Source: Blastomonas sp. CACIA14H2
GTDB lineage: Bacteria > Pseudomonadota > Alphaproteobacteria > Sphingomonadales > Sphingomonadaceae
Length of the DNA stretch: 64,000 bases
Assembly: GCA_000503195.1 (NCBI GenBank)
Contig: AYSC01000012.1
Span: forward strand, 35,299 to 99,298
Direction of reading: 5' to 3'
Within the stretch, counting starts at the first letter, position 1. Each line of letters starts with the position of its first letter. Shown piece by piece: positions 63,921 through 64,000 of the stretch. The position numbers were made by a program, and so were the translations under genes. Below the pieces are notes generated by a model that made no database searches, was not told the origin of the DNA, and saw only the letters and a list, made by a program, of their open reading frames with translations.

Positions 63921-64000
63921 TCACCCCCGCGCAGGCGGGGGCCCCGCTACCTGGTTCAGCGACTGCGGCAAAGCGGGATTCCCGCGTGCGCGGGAATGAC
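63921..64000. repeat. Palindromic dispersed repeat (REP/MITE-like) at right edge
   Basis: About 80 bp with imperfect terminal inverted repeats: GTCACCCCCGCGCAGGCGGG at the left and the reverse of GTCATTCCCGCGCACGCGGG at the right edge, each an internal hairpin. It has the form of bacterial repeats often seen in intergenic sphingomonad and xanthomonad DNA. Whether it continues beyond the window is not visible. Confidence 0.65.

Overview
The window is GC-rich, densely coding DNA from an alphaproteobacterium, most likely a member of the Sphingomonadaceae. The signs are two large TonB-dependent receptors with sphingomonad-type TonB boxes, many MFS, TonB and LacI sugar loci, a KMGKT-type tyrosyl-tRNA synthetase, HWE-family signalling, and dispersed palindromic repeats. 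This placement rests on gene content and was not tested by any search.

Positions 1-8117 form a hexuronate locus. A minus-strand operon (RpiB-type isomerase dhuI, kduD, a PfkB-type KDG kinase, and a carboxylesterase running off the left edge) and a LacI regulator face a plus-strand set (altronate dehydratase uxaA, a MhpD-like hydratase, an ExuT-like MFS carrier). Four near-identical palindromes of the form TGACACCGGTTACCA lie in front of the transcription units and probably make this one regulon.

Positions 8122-24364 are the most interesting part. They look like a complete sulfoquinovose (SQ) / sulfoquinovosyl-glycerol (SQGro) catabolic island of the sulfo-SMO (monooxygenase) type. It contains a TonB receptor, a cytoplasmic GH31 sulfoquinovosidase with a recognisable SQ-binding signature, a LacI regulator, a SmoB-like aldo-keto reductase, an SsuD/SmoC-like flavin monooxygenase, and an NAD(P)H:FMN reductase. 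It also contains a degenerate RibB-like protein, glpD and glpK to burn the released glycerol, an MFS carrier, a YeiH-type sulfite/sulfate exporter, and a periplasmic SorAB sulfite dehydrogenase with its cytochrome c. Each step from outer membrane to sulfate has a candidate here except glucose phosphorylation. The combination of TonB/MFS uptake, glycerol genes, sulfite oxidation and a RibB paralogue differs from the ABC-transporter smo cluster of Agrobacterium.

Positions 24413-32208 hold a CxxCxxCC protein, a DUF2332 protein, a second TonB receptor followed closely by a chemoreceptor, and then a compositionally odd hypothetical gene beside tRNA-Lys(CTT). Positions 32373-40326 are the rod-shape operon mreB-mreC-mreD-mrdA-rodA, divergent mutL and a PilZ protein. 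Positions 40425-52998 carry tyrS, a dmeF-like metal exporter, lipid and unknown-function genes, a DUF885 protein, a response regulator / HWE kinase / Crp-Fnr group, an AMP-dependent acyl-CoA ligase with a LiuR-like site, and a membrane protein. Positions 53147-59332 are a tightly coupled MoxR-DUF58 operon. The end has an orphan acyl-CoA carboxyltransferase, a peroxiredoxin, a membrane protein, lipB, a small lipoprotein and a palindromic repeat at the right edge.

All calls were made by reading translations and bases directly. No database search, alignment or structure prediction was run.
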